Shown here: positions 27,241 through 35,972 of the stretch, piece after piece
Position numbering within the stretch: the stretch's first letter is position 1
Layout of the letters: every line of letters begins with the position of its first letter
Assembly: GCA_001804705.1 (NCBI GenBank)
Contig: MHAY01000083.1
Span: 1-43,459 of the forward strand
Reading direction: 5' to 3'
DNA: 43,459 nucleotides
From: Ignavibacteria bacterium RIFOXYC2_FULL_35_21
GTDB taxonomy: Bacteria; Bacteroidota; Ignavibacteria; Kapaibacteriales; UBA2268
Translations under genes and position numbers: made by a program
Notes under the pieces: model-generated
Seen by the model: only the letters and a program-made list of their open reading frames with translations
Databases searched by the model: none
Told to the model about the DNA's origin: nothing

Positions 27241-28160
27241 ATCCCAAATTGGCCACTATCAACCCAATCCATCGAAATCAGAGACCAAAAATCACAAGCT
27301 AATTTGTTTATAATATAATTATAGGGTAGCCAACCGAAACCATTTTCACCCCATTTATTACCCCATGAATTACGAATTAATAAAGCACCTGTTGTCTCTT
27401 TATTATTTTTTGTATTTATTATCTTCTTATTGTCATCATATCCTACAGTAGCAACAGCGTGGCCCCATTGAGCATATTCACCTTGACAGGGGTATGGTAT
27501 GCCACCTGGTATATTTGAATTATTAAATGAAGGAAAACCCCAAAAACCAAACATTGAAGGAATACCTGCTGCAAGATATTGCTTAACAGTAGAAAGTACA
27601 TCTTTTGTAGGTATGATTGAACCTTGGGGGTCATGACAAAAATATTTTACAGTTTTATAATTATTCGCTAATGAATATAAAAATGCATTTGGCTCATTAT
27701 CCCAATTAGGATTTACAAATTTACCGTCAAATGAATAAGGCAAATATTTTTCATTTGGCACACCAAATAATACTAAGGCACTCATAGCATTTCTGAGCCA
27801 TGCACCTGTATCGCCGGATAATTGCATTAAATTACGTGTTGTTTTGTAAAGGAACAAATGGCATCCTTCTATGAATTTGCCATTCACCTTTTTTTCAAAA
27901 TATTCAACTAAACCTACAGCAGCATGGGCAGAACAAGAACCGAGATTTAATTGATTTTCTATAGGAGAACACCACTCTCTTAAATCAACAGATGATGGTA
28001 AAGTTAAATTATCAGAATTAATTTTAATTTTACTAACCATATCCTTGATTTTAGAATGTTCGAGTGTATAATCGTTCAAATCCGGCATTTGCGGCAACCA
28101 TCCTGTTCCGACTGTTTCACCTGTTTCAAGAAGATGAACTTTTTTATACAAATTATACAT
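27237..28160 (-). CDS. Papain-like cysteine peptidase (C1A), no signal peptide (307 aa)
   Basis: The C1A catalytic set is visible: Gln70 and Cys76 in ENQLNLGSCSAHA, His234 in QWGHAVATVGYD, and Asn264 in LIRNSWGNKWGENGFGW. A short N-terminal stretch (GTGWLPQMPDLNDYT) resembles the region before the mature domain in bacterial and viral C1A enzymes. No hydrophobic signal peptide is present, unlike most exported papain-like enzymes, so it may act in the cytoplasm or be exported by another route. AAGGA lies upstream. The gene sits in a minus-strand cluster with a TM protein, a secreted protein and a coupled 81-residue protein. Its substrate is unknown. Confidence 0.88.
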   Translation of the reverse strand: MYNLYKKVHLLETGETVGTGWLPQMPDLNDYTLEHSKIKDMVSKIKINSDNLTLPSSVDLREWCSPIENQLNLGSCSAHAAVGLVEYFEKKVNGKFIEGCHLFLYKTTRNLMQLSGDTGAWLRNAMSALVLFGVPNEKYLPYSFDGKFVNPNWDNEPNAFLYSLANNYKTVKYFCHDPQGSIIPTKDVLSTVKQYLAAGIPSMFGFWGFPSFNNSNIPGGIPYPCQGEYAQWGHAVATVGYDDNKKIINTKNNKETTGALLIRNSWGNKWGENGFGWLPYNYIINKLACDFWSLISMDWVDSGQFGI

Positions 28161-28184
28161 ATAAGTAGCATCCTTTATTAAATT

Positions 28185-28853
28185 TCATTCAAAGTTTTTT
28201 AAAGATATAAGCTCCATCTCGATTTGGTATTTTATAAAATCATAATATAAATAAACAAAACCAAATTTTTCATGGAAATAATATTTTGCTTTATAAGTAC
28301 CGAGAGAACTTTCACCAATATCATTTAAAACCCAACAATTATCCTTTATTATTGGATTATTATAATAGATTTTACCTGTAACTTTTATTTTCCCGGTATA
28401 AGTCACACCTTTAAATTCTTCTACATTTGACATTTTAATCGTTACTTTAGAACTCTTAGAATAACCTATATATAATGGCAGTCGAACCTCAGGTGAAGGA
28501 ATTAATGCTGTAAATTTAAAATACCTTATTGAAGGTGAAGGAATTTCTATATTAGAACTCTCATCACCATTTTTTGTAATCTCAGTTTGTGCGAAATCTA
28601 TTATATTTTTTGATAAAGTAGAATCGAAAGTAATAAGAAGCCACTTAAACGCCTTATCTCCTCCGTGTTCTGGTTTGATTACCTTTAGTATAATTGTATC
28701 AGTTGATTCAGCATTGGTTCTTTTGACTGAAAATTTCCACTCTCGATTCCCTGTATAGATAAAATCTATTGTATCGTCCTTATTGCTTTCAGATGAGAGA
28801 GAGGGAGAAAAAATGAAGGTTAAAGCAACTGAAATCCATAATATCTTTTTCAT
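28185..28853 (-). CDS. Uncharacterised secreted protein (222 aa)
   Basis: A signal peptide (MKKILWISVALTFIFSPSLS) is followed by a beta-rich sequence (DTIDFIYTGNREWKFSVKR, FKFTALIPSPEVRLPLYIG, VTYTGKIKVTGKIYY) that could be one or two Ig-like folds. I do not recognise a family. AAGGAG precedes the start. It lies 24 bases from the peptidase gene and probably shares its transcript. Confidence 0.65.
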   Translation of the reverse strand: MKKILWISVALTFIFSPSLSSESNKDDTIDFIYTGNREWKFSVKRTNAESTDTIILKVIKPEHGGDKAFKWLLITFDSTLSKNIIDFAQTEITKNGDESSNIEIPSPSIRYFKFTALIPSPEVRLPLYIGYSKSSKVTIKMSNVEEFKGVTYTGKIKVTGKIYYNNPIIKDNCWVLNDIGESSLGTYKAKYYFHEKFGFVYLYYDFIKYQIEMELISLKNFE

Positions 28854-28921
28854 AGAATACTCCTTATTTTATTAACTGCATCCATATACTTATCATTATG
28901 GAGGCAATTTATTATAAAAGA

Positions 28922-29644
28922 TTATACTATTGACGTTATCTCAATAGAATTTAAATTGTATCCAGTTATTTGTACTGCTGTATTATGATTTAAAAGATAA
29001 GCATCGTCAGGTGATACCACATTCATTGTATAAGTGATACCCCAATTATCTACTAAGTAGGTTTGACCATCTACTATTATTTCAAATGGCTGTGGATCTT
29101 CTGTTACCACCACTTTGCTGATAGTTAAATTACCTTGAGCATCAGGAAGATATTCAGTTACTGTTTTATGAGTTGTTTTCAAAGCGTTGTAAACTGCAAC
29201 AGCTGCTGTTACGACAGCGGCAATTGCACCAACTATCAACCACCATGCAGTTGGCATAGTAGTAAAAACAGGATTTTGTTTTTGAAATTCAAAAACAATA
29301 TTTCCATTAAGAGTGCCGAAAAGGGTATATTGTGCAGGCACCAAATAAATATTAAAACCATAATTAACAAGATTTGTCGAAGGATCGTACCAAATAATCT
29401 TTTCTGAAATAGTAGCAGATTGATGAATAGAGTTTGTACCTACAGTAGAAACTCGCATAACCCCACCCTGAGGTACTGAAGTTATTTCATTAAAATGAAC
29501 CTCATGAGTGTCATGTCCAATAACATTAACCATAACTCCATCAATTCCGGAATTCCCGATATTGCTAACTCTTAGAATATTTTCAGGTGTTATTGTTAAT
29601 TGTGCGTTACCAAGAGGGGTAACCTCAAAATTTTGAAAATTCAT
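28922..29644 (-). CDS. Uncharacterised protein with one central TM segment (240 aa)
   Basis: There is no signal peptide. The first 130 or so residues are beta-rich (QLTITPENILRVSNIG, GGVMRVSTVGTNSIHQ). A single hydrophobic helix follows (AWWLIVGAIAAVVTAAVAVY, about residues 132-151), then a C-terminal domain of about 85 residues (ISKVVVTEDPQPFEIIVDG). It could be a membrane-inserted or pore-type effector or a structural protein; nothing proves either. AGGAG lies 6 bases before the ATG. It is the first gene of the minus-strand cluster that includes the C1A peptidase. Confidence 0.65.
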   Translation of the reverse strand: MNFQNFEVTPLGNAQLTITPENILRVSNIGNSGIDGVMVNVIGHDTHEVHFNEITSVPQGGVMRVSTVGTNSIHQSATISEKIIWYDPSTNLVNYGFNIYLVPAQYTLFGTLNGNIVFEFQKQNPVFTTMPTAWWLIVGAIAAVVTAAVAVYNALKTTHKTVTEYLPDAQGNLTISKVVVTEDPQPFEIIVDGQTYLVDNWGITYTMNVVSPDDAYLLNHNTAVQITGYNLNSIEITSIV

Positions 29645-29660
29645 GTCTTTCTCCTAATAA

Positions 29661-29693
29661 ATTGTTAAACAAAAATAAATTTTATTATTTTTG
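29661..29693 (+). promoter_or_regulatory. Candidate promoter of the small RNA
   Basis: ATTG (29661-29664), a 21-base spacer and TATTTTTG (29686-29693) closely fit the Bacteroidota consensus TTTG-N19/21-TAnnTTTG. The expected start is at about 29700, exactly where the first hairpin begins. It lies within 50 bases of the divergent 240-residue gene. Confidence 0.5.
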
Positions 29694-29699
29694 CTCTCG

Positions 29700-29796
29700 T
29701 ATCCAAATAGAAAAGTTTGCAAGTCTCTTTATTTGGATAACAGCTTAATAGCTGGGAGCCAGTTGAGAGCAGTCCGGCTGGCTCTGATTTTTTTTG
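29700..29796 (+). ncRNA. Candidate orphan small RNA, about 96 nt, three hairpins
   Basis: Between the promoter-like element and a T-run the plus strand can fold into three consecutive hairpins. Stem 1 is ATCCAAAT / ATTTGGAT (29701-29708, 29731-29738). Stem 2 is CAGCT-TAAT-AGCTG (29741-29754). Stem 3 is GAGCCAG / CTGGCTC (29756-29762, 29778-29784), followed by eight T. No plus-strand gene lies upstream that would need a terminator, and the only ORF behind it (29836) is not convincing. I do not recognise a known RNA family; function is unknown. Confidence 0.5.
29756..29795 (+). terminator. Rho-independent terminator of the small RNA
   Basis: A 7-bp G/C-rich stem (GAGCCAG / CTGGCTC, extendable by a G-T pair) and a T-run at 29788-29795. 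Confidence 0.7.
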
Positions 29797-30115
29797 CCTC
29801 AAGTTAGCAAAAGTTTATTGCTTACGAATTTTTAATTGATGTGTTTTGTTCTGCATAAAATCCCTAATTTTTTTGAAATTAGTTTTTTATTTAAACAACT
29901 TTTCAATAAAACAATCATAGTTCAGATTTTGCAAACTTTGTGTTTCTGTAATTGGTTTGCTTTTAACATTATCAATGCTCAGCCTGATTTAATCAAGCGT
30001 TACAACTATTTTTTTATGGTTATCCAATATGGAATTTTCTTATCCATTCAATTGTTAACACTGTAATATTGTACGAATCTTAACAAAAATTATTTTATAA
30101 AATAATTATTTTTAC

Positions 30116-30136
30116 TGAGAGAGAGAGAGAGAGAGA
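30116..30136. repeat. (GA)n microsatellite
   Basis: Ten or so GA dinucleotides sit in the gap between the small RNA and the osmC-like gene. The length could vary by slippage. The 29797-30216 stretch otherwise contains only a doubtful 76-codon frame with no ribosome-binding site. Confidence 0.85.
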
Positions 30137-30216
30137 ACTCCTTGATATTCAAAGAGTTACAAAGGAATGTTTTTTTCAATTTTCATGTCAGATATCTCTC
30201 TTGACACGATGATTTT

Positions 30217-30636
30217 CTATGGTCTCTTAATAACTGTATCCCATGTAATCTTGCAACCAGCACGCTGGAACATAGCAGATGCTCCGCAATAGGTTTTTTG
30301 CGAAAGCTCTACTGCCCTATTAAGGTCACCTAGTTCAGCATCGGGACTTGTCAGAGTAAAAGTGAGATGTACATCGGTTAATACCTTTGGATGCTCTGTT
30401 GCTCTGACTGCTTCAGCTTTCACATCTAATCCAATCACTTCTTTTCTCTTTTTCCTGATTATGCTGGCAACATCCATAAAAGAGCATGCCGCCATTGCCT
30501 GAAGAAAGACTTCCATAGGTGCAGGAGCTGTATCTTCTCCACCGACAGATGGATGTGTGTCAAACACTGTTTCAAGGCCTAACTCCGAAGTGCCGATGAT
30601 TCTCATATTTCTGTCAAGTCTTAAATTCACTTCCAT
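30217..30636 (-). CDS. OsmC/Ohr-family protein (139 aa)
   Basis: OsmC-type proteins are small thiol peroxidases that reduce organic hydroperoxides with two conserved cysteines. Both are visible: Cys51 in QAMAACSFMDV and Cys117 in KTYCGASAMF. Length and order match the YhfA-like/OsmC class. I placed the start at 30636 (MEVNLRLDRN) because AGGA lies 8 bases before it; the frame extends upstream to 30714 but that part looks non-homologous. It is divergent from the dehydratase gene. Confidence 0.88.
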   Translation of the reverse strand: MEVNLRLDRNMRIIGTSELGLETVFDTHPSVGGEDTAPAPMEVFLQAMAACSFMDVASIIRKKRKEVIGLDVKAEAVRATEHPKVLTDVHLTFTLTSPDAELGDLNRAVELSQKTYCGASAMFQRAGCKITWDTVIKRP

Positions 30637-30768
30637 AATTATATCCTCAATTAATAATTTCGTTTTTTCAATTATATCAAATATTGTTAATATTGACAAA
30701 GCAATTGGTTGCAAATCTAATAAGAATAATTAATTTTTATTATAGGTTAAAAAATACGGGGGATAATT

Positions 30769-31722
30769 TTGATTTTACCTTCAATAGATGATGTGCATAA
30801 AGCTACTGAGAGAATAAAACCAATTATACATAGAACACCTGTTCTCTCAAGTAAAAGCATTAATCAGATAGTTGGTGCTGATATATATTTTAAATGTGAA
30901 AACTTTCAGAAAGTAGGTGCATTCAAATTTCGTGGTGCTTCAAATGCAGTTTTTTCATTGACAGATGAAGAAATTAAAAGAGGAGTGGCTACTCACTCTT
31001 CCGGGAATCATGCGCAGGCACTTGCCCTTGCCGCAAGAATCAGAGGTACGAAAGCATATATTGTAATGCCCTCAAACTCATCAAAAGTAAAAATCGAAGC
31101 TGTTAAAGGGTATGATGCTGAAATAATTTTTTGTGAACCTACACTCGAAGCAAGAGAATCAACTCTTGAAGATGTAGTTAACAAAACAGGAGCTACTTTT
31201 ATTCACCCCTATAATAACTTCAATGTTATTTCAGGACAAGGCACTTCTGCAATGGAATTACTGGATGAAATAAAGGATTTGGATTATGTGATTACACCTG
31301 TCGGCGGTGGTGGGTTACTCAGCGGTACTTTGACGACAGTTTCCGCCCTATCACCTTCAACAAAGGTAATTGCCGCAGAACCCGAAGGAGCAGACGATGC
31401 TTACCGTTCAATAATTGAAAACAGAATTGTTCCTTCTGTTACACCAAAGACAATTTGCGATGGTTTATTGACATCACTCAGCGAAATGACTTTTGAGATA
31501 ATAAGGGAACACATATATAAAATTATAACCGTCTCTGATGATGCTGTTGTTAGTGCCATGAGATTAATCTGGGAAAGAATGAAAATTATTATTGAGCCAT
31601 CATCGGCAATCACACTCGGTATCTTTCTCGAAAATAAAATTGATTTGAAAGGCCATAAAATTGGGATAATTTTATCGGGTGGAAATGTTGATTTGGAAAA
31701 ATTACCCTGGACGATAAAATAA
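30769..31722 (+). CDS. Threonine/serine dehydratase (PLP-dependent, serine-racemase-like)
   Basis: This is a fold-type II PLP enzyme. The Schiff-base lysine is Lys53 in GAFKFRGASN, the substrate loop is SSGNHAQ (77-83), and the phosphate-binding glycine loop is PVGGGGLLSG. It deaminates threonine and/or serine to 2-oxo acids, or racemises serine. The length of 317 without a C-terminal ACT domain fits the catabolic (TdcB-like) or racemase class rather than biosynthetic IlvA. Translation appears to start at TTG: the frame has no in-frame ATG near the beginning, and GGGGG lies 8 bases upstream. It could also serve isoleucine synthesis together with IlvE at 41699 (inference). Confidence 0.88.
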   Translation: MILPSIDDVHKATERIKPIIHRTPVLSSKSINQIVGADIYFKCENFQKVGAFKFRGASNAVFSLTDEEIKRGVATHSSGNHAQALALAARIRGTKAYIVMPSNSSKVKIEAVKGYDAEIIFCEPTLEARESTLEDVVNKTGATFIHPYNNFNVISGQGTSAMELLDEIKDLDYVITPVGGGGLLSGTLTTVSALSPSTKVIAAEPEGADDAYRSIIENRIVPSVTPKTICDGLLTSLSEMTFEIIREHIYKIITVSDDAVVSAMRLIWERMKIIIEPSSAITLGIFLENKIDLKGHKIGIILSGGNVDLEKLPWTIK

Positions 31723-31846
31723 TGTAAAATTAAAAATGGAAATAAAATTACAATAAAAAATGTACTTTTGAATTAATATGAAAATTAGTTGATTTCGAAT
31801 AGAAGAAATAAAATGTTTTGTTTATTAATTAATAAGTGAAAGCTCA

Positions 31847-33250
31847 ATGTCCGTTGAAACCAACGATAAAATAGATTTAAATAATACCGATGATGTGATA
31901 AATAAAATCCATCCTGAACACTTATCTAAAGGTTGGCATTCCGAACCACAATCATTATCGTTGCCGGAAGTTAATGCCACGATACGGGTAAATCCTTCGG
32001 CTAATTTCTGGCGCAAACTCTTTGCATTTTCAGGACCTGGCTTTTTGGTTGCTGTCGGTTATATGGATCCCGGTAATTGGGCGACCGACCTGGCAGGTGG
32101 CGCTCGGTTTGGTTACACGCTTCTAACAGTCATTTTGATATCCAACTTGATGGCAATTCTTTTACAGCATCTTTCATTAAAGCTTGGTATTGTTTCAGGC
32201 CGTGATTTAGCCCAAGCATGTCGTGACAGCTATTCGCGAAGATTCACTATCTTTTTATGGATAATTTGTGAAGTCGCAATTGCGGCGTGTGACCTGGCTG
32301 AAGTAATTGGTTCGGCTGTGGCACTTAACCTGCTGTTCAATATTCCACTGGTCGTAGGTGTTATTATTACCGCAGCCGATGTTCTTATTGTTCTATACCT
32401 GCAAAACAAAGGTTTTCGCTACATCGAAGCCCTGGTTGTTGCACTAATTGGAGTTATAGGAGTCAGTTTTCTTTACGAACTAATTGTATCCAATCCGTTA
32501 ATACAGGGAATTTTAGGAGGTTTTATCCCCAGTCCGGAAATAATTGTTAATCCTGCCATGCTTTATATTGCCATAGGGATACTTGGAGCTACTGTGATGC
32601 CCCATAACCTTTACCTGCATTCCAGTATCGTGCAAACACGCAAATATGAACGTACAGCAGTGGGTAAAAAAATGGCGATTAAGTTCGCTACCATTGATTC
32701 GACTTTTGCATTGTCACTTGCTCTTTTCATTAACGCTGCAATTTTAATTCTCAGCGCTGCGACCTTTCATGGTACCGGACATCAGGATGTTGCCGACATC
32801 AATGATGCTTATTTGTTGCTAACCCCGCTTCTTGGAACATCCCTCGCGAGCGTTCTTTTTGCGGTAGCGCTACTAGCTTCGGGACAAAATGCAACATTAA
32901 CAGGCACTATGGCAGGACAAATCGTTATGGAAGGATTTCTGAACATTCGGTTGCGGCCCTGGGTACGTCGCCTGTTGACACGTCTGCTTGCTATTATTCC
33001 TGCAGTTATAGTTGCCGGTTTGTATGGCGAAAGTGGTGTGGGTAACTTGCTTATTCTCTCACAAGTGGTACTCTCTCTGCAATTAAGCTTCGCTGTTGTA
33101 CCTCTTATTATGTTTACAAGTGATAAGTTAAAGATGGGACAATTTGCGAACCCTCCTTGGCTTAAAATTACTGCATGGGGCATAGCCATTATTATAATTG
33201 TGCTTAATGCTTTTCTTTTGTACCAATTTATTATTGCTTTTTTCAAATAG
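31847..33250 (+). CDS. mntH: Nramp-family divalent metal (Mn2+/Fe2+) transporter
   Basis: An inner-membrane, proton-coupled importer with about 11 hydrophobic segments. The metal-site signatures are DPGNW (74-78, TM1) and MPH (251-253, TM6). A hydrophilic N-terminus of about 55 residues is longer than in E. coli MntH. A universal stress protein follows 26 bases downstream, a pairing seen in several bacteria. The gene is clearly richer in G and C (for example gcgaccgacctggcaggtgg) than flanking genes, which suggests acquisition by transfer. Confidence 0.92.
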   Translation: MSVETNDKIDLNNTDDVINKIHPEHLSKGWHSEPQSLSLPEVNATIRVNPSANFWRKLFAFSGPGFLVAVGYMDPGNWATDLAGGARFGYTLLTVILISNLMAILLQHLSLKLGIVSGRDLAQACRDSYSRRFTIFLWIICEVAIAACDLAEVIGSAVALNLLFNIPLVVGVIITAADVLIVLYLQNKGFRYIEALVVALIGVIGVSFLYELIVSNPLIQGILGGFIPSPEIIVNPAMLYIAIGILGATVMPHNLYLHSSIVQTRKYERTAVGKKMAIKFATIDSTFALSLALFINAAILILSAATFHGTGHQDVADINDAYLLLTPLLGTSLASVLFAVALLASGQNATLTGTMAGQIVMEGFLNIRLRPWVRRLLTRLLAIIPAVIVAGLYGESGVGNLLILSQVVLSLQLSFAVVPLIMFTSDKLKMGQFANPPWLKITAWGIAIIIIVLNAFLLYQFIIAFFK

Positions 33251-33276
33251 GACATAAATCAACGAAAGGAATACAA

Positions 33277-33690
33277 ATGTACAAACATATTCTAATACCT
33301 CTTGATAATAGCAAAACCGACGATGTTATTCTCACTCATATCCGTCCTCTTGTAAGGCTTACAAACGCACGGATAACTTTTGTGCATGTGGCAGATGGGT
33401 TCATGGCAAGGAATCAAAAAGACCTGGGAGAATCAGAGGAGATGCGCGACGATTTCCAATACCTTAAGCGCCGCGAACTTGAATTTCAAAATGAGGGATT
33501 TGAGGTAAAAGCGGTACTTCTCTTTGGTGAACCTGTTAAGGAGATACTTGCATTAGCGGAAATTGAACATTGTGACCTAATTGCCATGGCTACTCATGGA
33601 CATCGTTTCCTTAGTGATATAATTCTTGGCTCGGTTGCTTCTGATCTCCGGCACAGAACAAGATTACCTGTGTTGCAAATAATGGCATGA
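33277..33690 (+). CDS. Universal stress protein (UspA family)
   Basis: A single Usp domain of 137 residues: MYKHILIPLDNSKTDD at the start, and a C-terminal ATP-binding-like pattern LIAMATHGH, then GSVASDLRHRTRLPVL. Usp proteins bind ATP/AMP and modulate stress responses. AAAGG precedes the ATG. It shares the G/C-richer character of the Nramp gene before it, so the two probably moved and are expressed together, and it may regulate transport (inference). Confidence 0.9.
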   Translation: MYKHILIPLDNSKTDDVILTHIRPLVRLTNARITFVHVADGFMARNQKDLGESEEMRDDFQYLKRRELEFQNEGFEVKAVLLFGEPVKEILALAEIEHCDLIAMATHGHRFLSDIILGSVASDLRHRTRLPVLQIMA

Positions 33691-33695
33691 AAATC

Positions 33696-33724
33696 AAAAA
33701 AGCCTGTTCAAAAATGAACAGGCT
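33696..33724 (-). terminator. Terminator of the rpsU operon
   Basis: A perfect 10-bp stem AGCCTGTTCA / TGAACAGGCT with an AAAA loop, followed on the minus strand by U6. It also lies just after the plus-strand Usp gene, so it may serve both converging units, although the plus-strand side has no T-run. Confidence 0.8.
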
Positions 33725-33783
33725 ATACTTAATTCAAATTTTCAATTCTATATATTTAACGGTCAGGTATTACACTTGACAGC

Positions 33784-33978
33784 TTATTCCATTTCCATAA
33801 TAGCTTTTTGCTGGCGTCTTGCCGCTTTAAGTCTGGATAGTCTTTTCTCGACTGATGGTTTCATAAATGCTGTACGTTTTTTGTAGTCTCTGAGGATTCC
33901 GCTTCTCTCATATTTCTTTTTAAACCTTCTTAAAGCGCGGTCAATATTTTCATTGTTTTGAATCGTTACGCCAATCAC
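33784..33978 (-). CDS. rpsU: 30S ribosomal protein bS21
   Basis: The 64-residue basic protein matches bS21: VTIQNNENIDRALRRFKKK, then SGILRDYKKR and a Lys/Arg-rich helix. It binds the 16S 3' region and helps mRNA initiation. It starts three bases after the stop of the Tudor-like gene, so the two are one operon. Confidence 0.95.
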   Translation of the reverse strand: MIGVTIQNNENIDRALRRFKKKYERSGILRDYKKRTAFMKPSVEKRLSRLKAARRQQKAIMEME

Positions 33979-33981
33979 AAA

Positions 33982-34398
33982 TTATCTCCTGATTTTAGTG
34001 GAAAAATTTTCAATTAATCTTTTTTCGCTGTTTTTTTCAAATTGGACAAGTATGGCTTTCCCGCCTGTACTTGTTACTTCTTTTGCTCTGACGATGCCTA
34101 CATCATCCCAAATTGAATGGAAAATAACATCGCCTACCTGATATTCTTCTTTTGGGGAATACTTTAGTGCATCTTCTCTTGAAATATGGACAACTGCCCT
34201 CGATTTATCAACTTCAGCTTCTATCGCATCGAGATTAACAAGCTGAGAATGTCTGCTGCGTGTGCACCGAGCCCATTGATGCCTCCCTTTTTCTGTTTCA
34301 ATAGGTTCTCCGATTAACTCATGCTTAGTCTCCTTCATAAGAAAAGGGGAATAAAGAGTCAAATACTTCGCCCTTCGCGATCTCCTTTTAATAGCCAT
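33982..34398 (-). CDS. Small Tudor/CarD-like protein upstream of rpsU (138 aa)
   Basis: The first 15 residues are strongly basic (MAIKRRSRRAKY). The C-terminal 60 residues (YQVGDVIFHSIWDDVGIVRA, ILVQFEKNSEKRLIENF) resemble the SH3/Tudor-like module found at the end of UvrD/PcrA helicases and in CarD-like proteins, which bind RNA polymerase or nucleic acid. The family is not firmly identified. Tight linkage to ribosomal protein S21 suggests a link to translation or transcription (inference). Confidence 0.75.
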   Translation of the reverse strand: MAIKRRSRRAKYLTLYSPFLMKETKHELIGEPIETEKGRHQWARCTRSRHSQLVNLDAIEAEVDKSRAVVHISREDALKYSPKEEYQVGDVIFHSIWDDVGIVRAKEVTSTGGKAILVQFEKNSEKRLIENFSTKIRR

Positions 34399-34536
34399 AT
34401 TTATCGCCTATTATTAAAAATAACAATTCAGGAACTACAAAATTAAATATATTTTTTGTAACTACCAAATATTTCAATTTATTGTGGAGCTTATGAATTT
34501 ATGTTAATTTTATGTTTTCCCTTATAAATCAATTAT

Positions 34537-35622
34537 TTATTTGTCAGATAGTATATTCTTTAGTTTTGTAATTAAAGGAATAGGTGTCGGGTCAATTCCA
34601 TTTAATAAAGCAAGATAATATGACAGCCAGTCACCGAGGTAAATCATTTCAAACATTCTGGTTAGAAGATATTTCCCTTCTCCATTTACCTCAATTATTC
34701 CTTCAACTTTATCATTTAATAATTCTTTCAATGCATCAAATCTCATTTTAATACGTGAGTTATCTTCAATATCCCTTAACATTATTATAACTGAATGCTT
34801 TGCTAATGAAGCAGGAAAACTAAATGCGTTGATTTCATTGTGATTCATTTCAGGCAGGTAATTCCCGAAAGCAAGATTTTTTGCATTTTCCTGAATCTGG
34901 CATCTCCATCTCAAATTAACGGATTCCATTCTTTCAATAGAAGAATAAATTATCGGAATTTTTCCAACCAACTTTTCTGCAATTTCAATTGCAGTGTTTC
35001 CATTATTAACATTTGAATATATTTCTGATTTTGAATTAATCATTTCAATGAGTTCATTGATAGCCTTTTCCGTTTCTTCAATTGCTTCTGGTTTGAAAAA
35101 TCCATACTCGAGCATAACATATAACATAACAAAAAATGAATACCCGATTGCACATCTCGGCATGTATCCGGAAGGAATTTTTATTACGGGTATTTTATTT
35201 TCTTCTCCAAGTTTTCCAAGCTCACCTCCGGATGTAATTATAATAATATTCTTTGTTCTGGTTATTGCTTCTTTAAAAGACTGTATGGTCTCTTCGGTTC
35301 CACCGGAATAGGAGCTTGCAATAACAAAAGTATTTTCATCAATTGTATTTGGTATGTTATATTTTCGATAAACATTAATTGATAAATGACCTGCACCTTT
35401 TGTAAATTCTGAATAAGACTTCAATAAATCGCCGCCAATAGCAGAGCCGCCCATTCCGATTACTGCAATTTTATCGCAATTCACATCCCCCATTCCCCGT
35501 TCCCCATTCCCCATTATATTTTTCCCAATTCTGATTGCATCATTGATTTGCTTAGGAAAATTTTTTAAAACATCGAACATGTTTTGCGAGTCAATTTTTA
35601 ACAGCTCTTTATAATTATTCAT
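34537..35622 (-). CDS. Bifunctional phosphoglucose/phosphomannose isomerase
   Basis: Two SIS domains with the family signatures GMGGSAIGGD (from residue 56), ASSYSGGTEETI, SGGELG and WRCQIQENAKNLAF, and NYLPEMNHNEI near the end. The class interconverts fructose-6-phosphate with glucose-6- or mannose-6-phosphate in the cytoplasm. I placed the start at 35622 (MNNYKELLK) because AAGGA lies 6 bases upstream; an in-frame ATG at 35652 would add ten hydrophobic residues. An in-frame G-rich repeat (residues about 37-46, MGNGERGMGD) interrupts the region just before the first SIS motif. Confidence 0.9.
   Translation of the reverse strand: MNNYKELLKIDSQNMFDVLKNFPKQINDAIRIGKNIMGNGERGMGDVNCDKIAVIGMGGSAIGGDLLKSYSEFTKGAGHLSINVYRKYNIPNTIDENTFVIASSYSGGTEETIQSFKEAITRTKNIIIITSGGELGKLGEENKIPVIKIPSGYMPRCAIGYSFFVMLYVMLEYGFFKPEAIEETEKAINELIEMINSKSEIYSNVNNGNTAIEIAEKLVGKIPIIYSSIERMESVNLRWRCQIQENAKNLAFGNYLPEMNHNEINAFSFPASLAKHSVIIMLRDIEDNSRIKMRFDALKELLNDKVEGIIEVNGEGKYLLTRMFEMIYLGDWLSYYLALLNGIDPTPIPLITKLKNILSDK
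35486..35515 (-). repeat. CCCCATT tandem repeat in frame in the isomerase gene
   Basis: About four copies of CCCCATT/CCCCGTT (plus-strand reading). It encodes MGNGERGMGD between the N-terminal helix and the first SIS domain. It is related to the CCCCAAT repeat at 19058-19087. Confidence 0.78.
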
Positions 35623-35650
35623 ATAATCCTTAAAAAGTAAAAAAATAAAC

Positions 35651-35715
35651 AAAGGGCTATATTAGCCCTTTCAATATTTCTCCCTTTATTAAAGGGAGAT
35701 AAAAGAGGGATTACC
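35651..35715. repeat. Two adjacent hairpin repeats upstream of the isomerase
   Basis: Hairpin 1 is AAAGGGCT-ATATT-AGCCCTTT (35651-35671). Hairpin 2 is CTCCCTTT-ATT-AAAGGGAG (35680-35698), followed by ATAAAAGAGGGATTA, a layout like the repeat inside the methyltransferase gene. Beyond it, 35716-35972 is A/T-rich with no gene visible. Confidence 0.65.
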
Positions 35716-35972
35716 AATCAAAATATATCCATTACAAAATTACGAAAATGAAAATAACTAATTATGTTGAGAGTTTTGAATTATAAAAAAATAAATTTTA
35801 TCAACTCTGTAACATTTTCCTCAATTTTTTGTTATTGCAGTAAGAGGCATGACATTTTTTTAAATTATTTTAATTTTTTCTGAGACCTTTTTCGGTTTCA
35901 GGTGTCATTGTATATATAAAAAGATAATTTTTAACTTATATAAATTTTCTTAAATAATTTATAGGTAAAAAT

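Noticed and set aside
29836-30066. 76-codon plus-strand frame after the small RNA
   Set aside because: It has no ribosome-binding site, no recognisable family and A/T-driven composition. It starts after a strong terminator and looks like chance.
30637-30714. N-terminal extension of the OsmC-like protein
   Set aside because: A good ribosome-binding site precedes the ATG at 30636, where homology to the family begins.
34994-35311. 105-codon plus-strand frame inside the isomerase gene
   Set aside because: It is antisense to well-conserved SIS domains, with no start signals.
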